DNA from: Corallococcus silvisoli
GTDB lineage: Bacteria > Myxococcota > Myxococcia > Myxococcales > Myxococcaceae
DNA: 64,000 bases
Assembly: GCF_009909145.1 (NCBI RefSeq)
Contig: NZ_JAAAPJ010000006.1
Location: forward strand, 434,001 to 498,000
Direction of reading: 5' to 3'
A program made the position numbers and the translations under genes. Shown in pieces: positions 1-8,365 of this stretch (position 1 is its first letter; the number at the start of each line of letters is the position of its first letter). Below the pieces are notes generated by a model. The model was given only the letters and a program-made list of their open reading frames with translations, was not told the origin of the DNA and ran no database searches.

Positions 1-1415
1 CGCAGCAGCCGGTCCACGCCCTCGCTCGCGAGCGCGAGGATCTGCCCGCCCGCGGTCACCAGCAGCACGCGCAGGGTGCTCAGGGTGAGGGGCACGTCCA
101 GCGTGAAGCGGGTGCCCTGGCCGGCCTTGAAGGCCACCTCCACGCTGCCGCGCAGGGCCTCCACCTGGGCGCGCACCACGTCCAGGCCCACGCCCCGGCC
201 GGACACCGCCGTCACCTTCGCCGCGGTGGACAGCCCGGGCATGAAGACGAGCCGGGCGGCCTCCTCGTCGTCCTCGGGCGCCTCCAGGCCCCGGGCGCGC
301 GCGCGCTCGCGCAGCGCCTCCAGGTCCAGGCCGCGCCCGTCGTCCTCCACCGCCACCTCCACCCGGCTGCCGCGCAGCCGCGCGGACAGCACCACGCGGC
401 CCTCCTCGGACTTGCCGTGGCGCACGCGCTCCTCGGGCGCCTCCAGGCCGTGCGCCACCGCGTTGCGCACCAGGTGCAGCAGCGGCTCGCGCAGGGACTG
501 GAGCAGCGAGCGGTCCAGCTCCAGCCCGCCGCCGTGCACCTCCATGCGCGCGCGCCGGCCCAGGCCGTGCGCCACGTCGCGCGCGGCGCGCTCCAGGCCC
601 GTGCAGCCCTCCTCGAAGGGGAGCATGCGGGCGCGGCGCACCTCGTCGTCCAGGCCGGTGGAGGACTGGAACAGCGCGCGGCGGTCCTGCGCCAGCACGC
701 GCGCCACCCGCGCCAGCTCCATCTCCACCCGGCGCAGCGTCGTTTCAGAGGAGGTGCCGCGCACCGTCCCGCGCAGGCTGGCGGCGTCGTCGCGCAGCTG
801 CTCCAGCGACTCGGCGTGGCCTTCCAGGCGCAGCATGGCCACGCGCAGCTCGCCGCTGCGGCTCAGGAGCGCGTCCAGCTTCTGCCCGGACACGCGCACC
901 GGCAGCGCCTCCCCGCTGGCCTGCGCCGGGACCGCGGGCTCCGGCTCCGGCTCCGCGTCCGCGGCTTCGGGCGAGGGGGGCCTCGCGCCGGCCCGGGGGG
1001 GCTCCGGCGCCCGTGCGGGCATGCCGTGCGCGGCCTGCTCCAACTGGGGCAGCAGCGCCTCCAGCGGCGAGCCGGGCAGCTCCTGGCGCGACGCCAGGCG
1101 GCGGCCCGCGTCGTCCAGCGCGTCCACGGTGGCGAAGCACAGCTCGAACAGGTCCGGCGTCGGGGCGCGCCCGTGGAGGAGGGACTCCAGCACCTCCTCC
1201 ATGCGGTGGCAGGCGTTCTCCACCATGCTGGCGCTGGCCGCGCGCGACGCGCCCTTCACGCTGTGCAGCGTGCGCAAGAGGCCCGGGATGAGCTCCCGCG
1301 CGCGCGCCGGGGCCTGCTCCAGCGCGAGCAGGTCCCGGTTGAGGGACACGACGTGCCCCTCCAGCTCCTCCAGGAACGAGTCCAGCAGTGCCTGCGCCAG
1401 CCTGTCGCGATCCAT
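1..1415 (-). CDS. cheA: CheA-type chemotaxis histidine kinase (3' end cut by window)
   Basis: The first ~471 residues of a CheA kinase, which autophosphorylates and passes phosphate to response regulators in a chemoreceptor array. The visible order is an HPt domain with the phospho-accepting His at about residue 51 (LHSVKGAS), an Ala/Pro/Glu-rich linker, the dimerisation region, and a HATPase domain with an N box (LVRNAVAHGLE) and G boxes (DDGRGLD, SGRGVGLDVV). The start of the CheW-like domain runs off the edge. The ATG at 1415 lies 3 nt after the upstream MCP stop, so the two are probably cotranslated. It is the fifth gene of a Wsp-like cluster; in Wsp systems a receiver domain and CheB follow, but these would lie outside. 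Family assignment is secure; whether it is a CheA-receiver hybrid cannot be seen. Confidence 0.93.
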   Translation of the reverse strand, partial: MDRDRLAQALLDSFLEELEGHVVSLNRDLLALEQAPARARELIPGLLRTLHSVKGASRAASASMVENACHRMEEVLESLLHGRAPTPDLFELCFATVDALDDAGRRLASRQELPGSPLEALLPQLEQAAHGMPARAPEPPRAGARPPSPEAADAEPEPEPAVPAQASGEALPVRVSGQKLDALLSRSGELRVAMLRLEGHAESLEQLRDDAASLRGTVRGTSSETTLRRVEMELARVARVLAQDRRALFQSSTGLDDEVRRARMLPFEEGCTGLERAARDVAHGLGRRARMEVHGGGLELDRSLLQSLREPLLHLVRNAVAHGLEAPEERVRHGKSEEGRVVLSARLRGSRVEVAVEDDGRGLDLEALRERARARGLEAPEDDEEAARLVFMPGLSTAAKVTAVSGRGVGLDVVRAQVEALRGSVEVAFKAGQGTRFTLDVPLTLSTLRVLLVTAGGQILALASEGVDRLL

Positions 1416-1418
1416 GAT

Positions 1419-3062
1419 TTAGCGCCCGAACTCCCCGAGCAGCCCCTTGAGCTTCTGGCCCATGGCGTTGATGTCCTGCATCGCGCGCTCCGTCTGCCGC
1501 GACGAGGTGAGGCCCTGCTGCGTGGCCTGGTTCACGTCGTGCATCGCCTGGCGGATCTGCCCGATGCCGGTGGCCTGCTGGTTGGCGGACGCGGCGATCT
1601 GCGCGGCCGTGAGCGAGGCCTGCGTGAGCAGGTCCGCCAGCTGCTGGATGGTGGTGCCGGCCTCCGTGACGACGCGGGTGGCGGACGACACGCTCTTGGT
1701 GCCCTCCTCCGTGGTCATCACCGCGCCGTGGGTGGCCTTCTGGATTTGACCGAGGATCTGCCGCACCTGCGCGGTGGCCTTCTTGGACTGCTCCGCCAGG
1801 GCCTTCACCTCCGAGGCGACGACGGCGAAGCCGCGGCCGTGCTCGCCCGCGCGGCTCGCCTCGATGGACGCGTTGAGCGCCAGCATGTGCGTCTGTTCGG
1901 AGATGTCGTTGACGGTGGTGATGATGTCGCCAATGGCCTGGGCCTGCTCGGCCAGGGCGAGGATGCGCGACGCGATGGACTCCACCTGGTCGCGCACCGC
2001 GCCCATCGCGGACACGGCCTCCTCCACGGCGCGGCGGCCGGAGCGGCCCACCTCCTCCGAGTGCCGGGCGGACTCGCTCACCGCGCGGGCGCGGCCCGCG
2101 GCCTCCTCCGACGTCTTGGTGATCTCCTCGATGGTGCTCACCGTCTCCGTCACGGCGGTGCCCTGCTCCTGGGCGCCGGCCACCTGTTCGGTGGTGCTGG
2201 CGAGGATTTCGGAGGACGCGCCCGCGAGCTGGTTGACGAACTCCGCCACCGTCTTGAGGGTGTGTTCGCGCTGTTCGGCCTGCCGGGCCAATTGGACTTC
2301 CGCTTGCTGGCGGCGGTCGGCCATGGCGTTGAAGGTGTTCGCCAGGTCCGCCATCTCATCACGGCCGCGCACGTCGATGCGGTGGGTGAGGTCGCCCTTG
2401 CCCAGCTGTTCGGCGCCGAAGGTGAGCTTGCGCAAGGGACCGGTGATGCCCCGGGTGATGACGAAGCTGCCCACGCCCACGATGGCCAGGCCCAGCAGGG
2501 TGCCCAGCGCCAGCACCCAGATGCTGCGCTGCGCGGCCCGGGTGGCGGCGTCGGAGTGTTGCTGCCAGCGCTCCTCTTCGGTGTCGCGCATCTCGTAGAT
2601 GATTTCGCGGATGGCATCCATGTCGCGCTGGCCGCGGTTGGTCTTCACCAGGGCCAGGGCCGCGTCGAAGCCCTGCTCGCGGCGCAGGCGGATGGTCTCC
2701 GACATCTCGTCCAGCTTGTTGGCGACCAGGGGCTCCAGCTTCTGGAGGCGCGCGCGCTGGTCCGGGTACTTCGCCATCGCGGGGCGCAAGGCGTCCAGGT
2801 CCGAGCGCAGCTCGCCCAGGGCGCTCTGGTACGGGCGCAGGTAGGAGTCGTCGCCGGTGAGCACGTAGCCGCGCTGGCCTGTCTCCGCGTCCACGACGAG
2901 CGCGCGCACCTCGCGCAGCAGCTTGTAGTTGTTGTGGGACTCCAGCAGGCCGTCGGTGGTGGCGGTGAGTTGCTGCGCGCCCTGGAAGGCCACGCCCGCG
3001 ATTACCAGCAGGACCAGCAGGGACAAGCCGAAGCCCAGCGCGATGCGATTCCCGATGCTCAT
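1419..3062 (-). CDS. Methyl-accepting chemotaxis protein with CHASE3-like sensor
   Basis: A 547-aa transmembrane chemoreceptor. TM1 is at about residues 7-29. The periplasmic part carries the CHASE3 signature ([13 protein letters not shown] followed by YLRPY). TM2 is at about 182-204, followed by a HAMP domain and a long coiled-coil signalling domain whose hairpin tip reads [20 protein letters not shown] followed by [12 protein letters not shown]. Its ATG overlaps the stop of the upstream cheW by 4 nt (ATGA), and cheA starts 3 nt downstream, so it is the receptor dedicated to this cluster. WspA of Pseudomonas occupies the same place, and there surface contact is the cue; that role here is inference. 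The ligand is unknown. Confidence 0.93.
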   Translation of the reverse strand: MSIGNRIALGFGLSLLVLLVIAGVAFQGAQQLTATTDGLLESHNNYKLLREVRALVVDAETGQRGYVLTGDDSYLRPYQSALGELRSDLDALRPAMAKYPDQRARLQKLEPLVANKLDEMSETIRLRREQGFDAALALVKTNRGQRDMDAIREIIYEMRDTEEERWQQHSDAATRAAQRSIWVLALGTLLGLAIVGVGSFVITRGITGPLRKLTFGAEQLGKGDLTHRIDVRGRDEMADLANTFNAMADRRQQAEVQLARQAEQREHTLKTVAEFVNQLAGASSEILASTTEQVAGAQEQGTAVTETVSTIEEITKTSEEAAGRARAVSESARHSEEVGRSGRRAVEEAVSAMGAVRDQVESIASRILALAEQAQAIGDIITTVNDISEQTHMLALNASIEASRAGEHGRGFAVVASEVKALAEQSKKATAQVRQILGQIQKATHGAVMTTEEGTKSVSSATRVVTEAGTTIQQLADLLTQASLTAAQIAASANQQATGIGQIRQAMHDVNQATQQGLTSSRQTERAMQDINAMGQKLKGLLGEFGR

Positions 3063-3673
3063 GCGACTCCTTCTTCGGACAGCTCGAACACGAGACGCTC
3101 GTCACCGAGGAGGGCTTCTCCCTCCAGGACGAGCGTGCCGTCGGGGCTCACGCCGGACACCAGCGCGCCCGCTTCCTCTTCCAGGGAGGGGGGCGCGGGC
3201 AACAGCTCCGTGCCCGTGAGCACCGCCACCTCCGACACCTCGTCCGTGCGCAGCCCCAGCTCCGCCCGCGCGGTGCCCACCACCAGCACCGGGCCGCTCG
3301 CGTTGGCGGCGGGCCGGCCGAACAGCGGCGCCAGCTCCACCACGGGCAGCACCTCGCCGCGCAGCAGGGTCAGGCCGCGCAGCAGCGGCGGCGAGCCGGG
3401 CAGCGGGGTGAGCTCCGGCGCGCGCATCACCTCCAGGATGAAGCGCGACTCCAGCGCGTACGTCTGGCCCGCGGCGCGGAAGCGGACCACCTCGCGCTGG
3501 CTGCCGGGCAGCGCGGGGACTTCCGGCGGACGCGCGAGGGTGAGGGCGCGCGCGTCGAGCTGGGCTTGGGCCGCCGCGTCCGTGAGGGAGTCGCGCGCCT
3601 CGGTGGCGCGCTCCAGCGCTTCCAGCCGGGCCCGGACCTGCTGCCAGTCGATGACTCCCTCGCGCTTGACCAT
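3059..3673 (-). CDS. CheW-domain coupling protein with N-terminal extension
   Basis: A 204-aa protein. Residues ~1-60 are a charged, helical extension ([26 protein letters not shown]). Residues ~62-200 form a CheW fold with the hallmark pattern of [21 protein letters not shown] followed by [17 protein letters not shown]. CheW proteins bridge MCP tips and CheA. The extended form recalls WspD, the second coupling protein of Wsp clusters. Its ATG overlaps the cheR stop and its TGA overlaps the MCP start (both ATGA), indicating translational coupling on either side. Two different CheW proteins in one operon is typical of Wsp/ACF-type systems. Confidence 0.9.
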   Translation of the reverse strand: MVKREGVIDWQQVRARLEALERATEARDSLTDAAAQAQLDARALTLARPPEVPALPGSQREVVRFRAAGQTYALESRFILEVMRAPELTPLPGSPPLLRGLTLLRGEVLPVVELAPLFGRPAANASGPVLVVGTARAELGLRTDEVSEVAVLTGTELLPAPPSLEEEAGALVSGVSPDGTLVLEGEALLGDERLVFELSEEGVA

Positions 3674-5496
3674 CAGCTCGCCTCTCCGCCTTCAGTCCCG
3701 GACCGCTCCAGGCGCCGCCACTCCGCGCGGGCCACGTCCGCCAGGGCACCTGCCCGTTCTCCCTCCGCCAGCGGCACCAGCGCCTCTGGCGGCAGCTTCC
3801 GGCACAGCGCCTCGGCTTCGCGGTAGGCCCGGGCCGCGGCGGCGGCCTGGTCCTGCTGGCGCAGCACGTGGCCCAGGAGCAGGTGGCCCACGGCGAGCCC
3901 CGGCTCCAGGTAGAGCGCCTGCCGGACGGATTTTTCCGCGTCGGTCAGCCGTCCCTGTCCCAGCAGCAGCAGCGCCTCCAGATAGCGCAGACCGGCGACC
4001 AGCGGGTGACGAAGCGAGGCCTCACCGCACGCGAACACCGCGGCGCGGGAGTCGAGGTTGGCCAGTGCACGAACCGCCGCCACGGAGTGGTCGGGGTCGG
4101 CGGCCTGGGCCCCCGCCCGCCGAGCGGCTTCGCGCCAGTCGCCTCGGGCCAGGGCCTGCCGCACCGCCTCCAGGGCCTCCACGCCCAGGGTGAAGCGCGC
4201 CGCCGGCCGCGTCGCGGGAGCCCCGCCGGAAGAGGGCACGCCTCCTGGAGTCCCGGTGGCCGAAGGCCCGGGGCCCGGAGCGCCCGTGCTGGAGGGGCCG
4301 CCGCTTGAGGATGCGGAGGAGCCCGAGCCAGACGGCCCGCGCCCTGGAGACACGGGAGTCGCCGTGGCCGCGGGTCCGGGTCCCGAGGCGCCGGAAGGCC
4401 CGCTGCTGGAGGACGCGGAATCTCCCGAGCCGCGAAACCCGCCGCCCGAGGATGGCCGAACCGCGCCAGAAGGCCCTGCGCCCGTCAGCGCTGACGTTCC
4501 CGCGCCGGGGCGGATCCCGGGCGTCGTCGGCGCGCGCGGGGCGTGCGGCGTGGACGCGGCGGGGGAGGTGTCAGGCCGGGGAGGCGCGTTTGGAGGCGTG
4601 GCCGGAAACGGCGTGCCGTCCGCGCGCAGGGGCGCCAGGGGCTGGAGCGGAACGAAGTGCCCGGCGTGCTGTCCGGCCAGGGGCTTGCGGTACAGCACGC
4701 CCCACTCCGTGAGGACGGGCTCGAGCGGGGCATAGTCGCCCAGCGGCGGGTCGGAGGGGCCGGTGAAGAGATAGCCACCCTCATCCAGCGACGCGTGGAG
4801 CCTGCGCGCCACGCCCTCGATGGTGGCGCGGTTGAAGTAGATGAGGACGTTGCGGCAGAAGATGACATCCAACTGCCAGATGCCGCTCTCCGCGGAGGGC
4901 CACGTCTCCAACGCGAGGTTGAGGTAGCCCAGCTGCACGTGGCGCTTCACGGCGGGGGATAGCAGGTAGTGGCGGCCCTCCTGCTTGAGGTGGGCGCGCA
5001 TGCGGTCCGCGGAGGGGCCGCGCAGGGACCAGTCGGTGTAGCGGCCCTGCTGGGCGCGGGCGAGCGCCGTGCGCGACACATCCGTCGCGCGCACCAGCAT
5101 GTGGTCCTCCCAGCCCTCGGCCATCAGCAGCGCGGCGATGGAGTAGGGCTCCTCGCCGGAGGCGCAGGCCGCGCTCCACGCGCGCAGCAGGTGGTCCGGG
5201 CCCTTGCGCTCGCGGAGCTCCGGCAGCACCACGCGGCGCAGGTGGTCGAAGTGCTCGTGGGTGCGGAAGAAGTACGTCTCCCCGATGGTCAGCTCGGTGA
5301 GCAGGTCGTCCAGCAGGGAGCTGTCCTGCGCCAGCTCCCGCAGGTAGACCTCCACGTCGTCCTGGTTGGCGCGGGCCATGGCGCGCTGGATGCCTTCCAG
5401 CGCCGCGGCCAGGCAGCTGGGCGCGGCGAGCCCCGCGCGCTCCTCCACCAGGGTGAGCACTTCCTTGAAGCCCGGGGGAAGGACGCCGCCTATCAA
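3673..5496 (-). CDS. cheR: CheR methyltransferase with C-terminal TPR domain
   Basis: SAM-dependent methyltransferase that methylates glutamates on MCPs to tune adaptation. From TTG at 5496 it is ~607 aa. The order is an N-terminal helical subdomain (GFKEVLTLVEERAGL), the catalytic domain (LTIGETYFFRTHEHFDHL, then WSAACASGEEPYSIA for SAM binding, then DVIFCRNVLIYFN), a ~110-aa low-complexity Gly/Ser/Pro/Ala linker, and C-terminal TPR-like helices (GRLTDAEKSVRQALYLEPG). CheR-TPR fusions are the WspC/FrzF type. The start is inferred: TTG at 5496 overlaps the upstream cheW TGA, and no ATG fits the conserved N-terminus. The linker length is unusual for the family. Confidence 0.9.
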   Translation of the reverse strand: MIGGVLPPGFKEVLTLVEERAGLAAPSCLAAALEGIQRAMARANQDDVEVYLRELAQDSSLLDDLLTELTIGETYFFRTHEHFDHLRRVVLPELRERKGPDHLLRAWSAACASGEEPYSIAALLMAEGWEDHMLVRATDVSRTALARAQQGRYTDWSLRGPSADRMRAHLKQEGRHYLLSPAVKRHVQLGYLNLALETWPSAESGIWQLDVIFCRNVLIYFNRATIEGVARRLHASLDEGGYLFTGPSDPPLGDYAPLEPVLTEWGVLYRKPLAGQHAGHFVPLQPLAPLRADGTPFPATPPNAPPRPDTSPAASTPHAPRAPTTPGIRPGAGTSALTGAGPSGAVRPSSGGGFRGSGDSASSSSGPSGASGPGPAATATPVSPGRGPSGSGSSASSSGGPSSTGAPGPGPSATGTPGGVPSSGGAPATRPAARFTLGVEALEAVRQALARGDWREAARRAGAQAADPDHSVAAVRALANLDSRAAVFACGEASLRHPLVAGLRYLEALLLLGQGRLTDAEKSVRQALYLEPGLAVGHLLLGHVLRQQDQAAAAARAYREAEALCRKLPPEALVPLAEGERAGALADVARAEWRRLERSGTEGGEAS

Positions 5497-5978
5497 GCGG
5501 GCTCCGGAAGGGCTCCGAGCGCGGTGTCCAACTGCATCGCTTCGGCCTCGGAGAGGAAGGAGCGCAGGTCGTGCACCAACACCAGACCGTCCGCCAGCTT
5601 CGCGGCCCCCGCGACATAACCCACGCCGGGCAGCGCCCCGGGGGAGGCATCCCATTCGCCAGGGGTGATGGGGTGCAGCCCCTCCGCGCGGTCCACGCGC
5701 AGCGCCACCGGACGTCCGCCCGCGCTGGCGACGATGAAGTGGTCCATGGGCGACAGGGGCCGCGCGGCGTGACGGAAGCGGCGGCGCAGGTCCAGCACGG
5801 GCAGCAGCTCGCCGCGCAGGTTGAGCAGGCCCTCCACCACGTCCGGCGCCTGGGGCAGGGGCGTGAGGCGCGCGGCGCGCACCAGCTCGCGCACGTCCTC
5901 CATGGGCAGGCCGTAGCGCTGCCGCTCCAGGGTGAACAACAAGACTTCCAGTGGGCGGGCCTCCGCGGGGGGATTCAT
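5493..5978 (-). CDS. CheW-like coupling protein, first gene of the cluster
   Basis: A 161-aa single-domain CheW (residues ~10-145: LEVLLFTLERQRYGLPMEDV, then LLNLRGELLPVLDLRRRF). It is the promoter-proximal gene of the minus-strand chemosensory operon and corresponds in position to WspB. It starts at ATG 5978 and ends in the 4-nt overlap with cheR. The divergently transcribed phytoene desaturase begins about 210 nt away, so this intergenic space must hold both promoters. I saw no convincing sigma-70 promoter for the che operon there. Confidence 0.9.
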   Translation of the reverse strand: MNPPAEARPLEVLLFTLERQRYGLPMEDVRELVRAARLTPLPQAPDVVEGLLNLRGELLPVLDLRRRFRHAARPLSPMDHFIVASAGGRPVALRVDRAEGLHPITPGEWDASPGALPGVGYVAGAAKLADGLVLVHDLRSFLSEAEAMQLDTALGALPEPA

Positions 5979-6116
5979 GGATGCGCGTCGCAGGCTACAG
6001 GACGGAATGCACCCTGGGGATTCAGGATGGTGTCCCGTCCTCTAGAAGACGCTCCGTGGGAGAGGGAGCGCTTCGGCCCGGAATCAACCGCTGGCGCGCG
6101 GCCGGGAATCCCAGGC

Positions 6117-6142
6117 GGAAACGCTTTTTCGGGATGGCCGTC
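6117..6142 (+). promoter_or_regulatory. Candidate ECF-sigma promoter for the phytoene desaturase
   Basis: A -35-like GGAAAC (6117-6122) is followed, after exactly 16 nt, by a -10-like CGTC (6139-6142). This geometry (GGAAC-N16-CGTC) is the standard ECF sigma pattern. Transcription would start near 6150, leaving a ~40-nt leader before ATG 6191. It would also exclude the in-frame ATG at 6134 as the start. In Myxococcus xanthus the isolated carC (crtIb) gene is switched on by light through the ECF factor CarQ, so the same control is plausible here. The sites are read directly; the regulator is inferred. Confidence 0.55.
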
Positions 6143-6190
6143 CCGATGGGGCAATCGCAAGCCGGCGTGGGGCCGGGCATCGTGAGGCAC

Positions 6191-7771
6191 ATGGTTCAGC
6201 ACGTCATCGTCGTGGGCGCGGGGCCGGGGGGCCTGTCGGCCGCCATCAACCTGGCGGGGCAGGGCTTCCAGGTCACCGTGGTGGAGAAGGACGCCATCCC
6301 CGGTGGCCGCATGAAGGGGCTGCGGCTGGGGCAGGACGCCGAGTACGCGGTGGACACCGGCCCGTCCATCCTCCAGCTGCCCGGCGTGCTGAGGCAGATC
6401 TTCCAGCGCGCGGGCAAGCAGCTGGAGGACTACGTCACGCTCACGCCGGTGGACCCCAACACGCGCGTGCACTTCTGGGACGGCACGCACCTGGACACGC
6501 GGCGCGACCTGGAGCGGATGGGGCAGGAGCTGGAGAAGTTCGGCGCGGGCAAGTCGCGGGCGCTGAGGGATTGGATGGCGGACGGGCGGGAGAAGTACGC
6601 GCTCGCGTATGAGAAGTTCATCTGCACCCACGCGGGGAGCCTGAGCTACTACGCGCCCTGGCGGCTCGCGCCCACGCTGCGCTTCAAGCCGTGGCGGACG
6701 CTCTACGCGCAGCTGGACGGGTTCTTCCACGACGACCGGATGACCTACGCGCTGGCGTATCCATCCAAGTACCTGGGGCTGCACCCGACGACGTGCTCAT
6801 CGGTGTTCAGCGTGATTCCGTTCATCGAGCTGGCGTTCGGCGTGTGGCACGTGCAGGGCGGCTTCCGGGAGCTGGCGCGCGGGATGATGAAGTGCGCCCA
6901 GGACCTGGGGGCCACCTTCCGCATGGGCACGGCGGTGGAGCGGGTGCGGACGGAAGCGGGCCGCGCCGTGGGCGTGAAGCTCGCGAACGGCGAGGTGCTG
7001 GACGCGGACGCGGTGGTGGTGAACGCGGACCTGGCCTACGCGGCGCGGACGCTGCTGGCCCCGGAGGTGCGCGAGGGCAGCCGGCTGACGGACGCGGCGC
7101 TGGAGCGGGCGAAGTATTCGTGCAGCACGTTCATGGCGTACTACGGCGTGGACACGACGTACGCGGACCTGCCGCACCACCTCATCTACCTGTCGGAGAG
7201 CGCGCGGCGGACGGACCGGGACGCGCTGGAGGACAGGATGGTGGACGTGGACGACCCGCCCTTCTACGTGTGCAACCCGGGCGTGTCGGACGCATCCGGG
7301 GCGCCCGCGGGGCACTCCACGCTGTACGTGCTGGTGCCCACGCCCAACACCGCGAGGCCGGTGGACTGGGCGAGGACGGAGGCCACGCTGCGCGAGCGCA
7401 TCCCGAGGATGCTGGAGAAGGTGGGCATCCGGAACCTGCGCGAACACGTGAAGGCGGAGCGCTACTTCACGGCGGAGACGTGGCGGGACGACTTCAACGT
7501 GTTCCGGGGCGCGGTGTTCAACCTGTCTCATACGTGGCTGCAGCTGGGGCCGCTGCGGCCCCGGGTGAAGAACGGGCAGGTGGAGGGCCTGTACTTCGTG
7601 GGCGGCGGCACGCACCCGGGCAGCGGGCTGCTCACCATCATGGAGAGCGCGAACATCGCTGCGGACTACCTCACGCGCGAGGCGGGCAAGGGTCCGCTGA
7701 AGGGCTGGCCCTACGTGCCGCCGCTGGAGGACGACGTGGCGAGCGCGCCGCCCCGGCCGCGCGCGGCCTGA
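6191..7771 (+). CDS. crtI: Phytoene desaturase, CrtI family (carC/crtIb-like)
   Basis: A 526-aa FAD-dependent carotenoid desaturase, which introduces double bonds into phytoene towards lycopene-type carotenoids at the membrane. The N-terminus has the dinucleotide-binding motif VIVVGAGPGGLSAAINLA, followed by VVEKDAIPGGRMKG. The C-terminus has the family's FAD-binding end (GLYFVGGGTHPGSGLLTIMESA). ATG 6191 is preceded by GTGAGG at good spacing and fits the family N-terminus. No other carotenoid gene is nearby. In M. xanthus carC/crtIb is likewise unlinked to the main car cluster and light-induced, which favours this identity over a generic amine oxidase. It is the only plus-strand gene between two minus-strand signalling genes. 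Confidence 0.88.
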   Translation: MVQHVIVVGAGPGGLSAAINLAGQGFQVTVVEKDAIPGGRMKGLRLGQDAEYAVDTGPSILQLPGVLRQIFQRAGKQLEDYVTLTPVDPNTRVHFWDGTHLDTRRDLERMGQELEKFGAGKSRALRDWMADGREKYALAYEKFICTHAGSLSYYAPWRLAPTLRFKPWRTLYAQLDGFFHDDRMTYALAYPSKYLGLHPTTCSSVFSVIPFIELAFGVWHVQGGFRELARGMMKCAQDLGATFRMGTAVERVRTEAGRAVGVKLANGEVLDADAVVVNADLAYAARTLLAPEVREGSRLTDAALERAKYSCSTFMAYYGVDTTYADLPHHLIYLSESARRTDRDALEDRMVDVDDPPFYVCNPGVSDASGAPAGHSTLYVLVPTPNTARPVDWARTEATLRERIPRMLEKVGIRNLREHVKAERYFTAETWRDDFNVFRGAVFNLSHTWLQLGPLRPRVKNGQVEGLYFVGGGTHPGSGLLTIMESANIAADYLTREAGKGPLKGWPYVPPLEDDVASAPPRPRAA

Positions 7772-7809
7772 GGCGGCTGTCGGTCATGACGCGGGAGCGC
7801 CGCCGGGGC

Positions 7810-8178
7810 TCAGGCGGCGCCGGGGCGGCAGCTCACTTCCACGAGGAGCCCGCCCGGGGCACGGCAGTAGACGAGGGTGCCCCGGTTGTTGCGGATGACG
7901 TCGGACACCTCCAGGCCGTCGGCCTTCACGCGCGCGTGGAAGTCGAGCACGGGGGCTTCGGAGTCCTGGAGGAAGCCGACGTGGAAGTCCTCCGGAAAGG
8001 TGTCGGTGTCGCGCTTGCGGCGCTGGAGGATGAGCGCGAAGCCATCCTGTCCGGCGAGCATGGCGATGGCGGGCGAGTCGTGGTTCTTCGCGTGCGACGT
8101 GAAGCCGCAGTAGCGCGTGAAGAAGCGGGCGGTGGCCTGGACGTCGGGGACCTGCAGATCGAGGTGATTCAGTTTCAT
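7810..8178 (-). CDS. VOC-fold (glyoxalase/dioxygenase-like) protein
   Basis: A 122-aa single vicinal-oxygen-chelate module pair (MKLNHLDLQVPDVQATARFF, then VLDFHARVKADGLEV and GGLLVEVSCRPG). The family includes glyoxalase I, extradiol dioxygenases and antibiotic-binding proteins, which all use a shallow metal- or ligand-binding cavity. H4 of NHLDL and E115 of LLVEVS sit where metal ligands usually lie. The ATG at 8178 is preceded by GCGAGG. Substrate is unknown; it is convergent with the desaturase and no operon partner is apparent. Confidence 0.75.
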   Translation of the reverse strand: MKLNHLDLQVPDVQATARFFTRYCGFTSHAKNHDSPAIAMLAGQDGFALILQRRKRDTDTFPEDFHVGFLQDSEAPVLDFHARVKADGLEVSDVIRNNRGTLVYCRAPGGLLVEVSCRPGAA

Positions 8179-8365
8179 GGCGAGCCTCGCGAAGGCACAC
8201 GCGTGCCTTCGAAGGGCCGGGGGTCCTGACTCCCGAGGGAGACGGACAAGTGCTTCCACCATGGAAGTGACCGGGGCTCACCGAACCGGTCCGCCGTTTT
8301 TCGACCGGGGTGGACGCTAACGGTGGGCAGGGACGCGTGGCAAGCCATCCCGCACGGACGGCACC

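Noticed and set aside
417..4193. A 1258-codon open frame on the plus strand opposite the che operon
   Set aside because: It is rich in Arg/Ala/His/Gln with no domain, lies antisense to cheA, MCP, cheW and cheR which have clear motifs, and is explained by high-GC codon bias.
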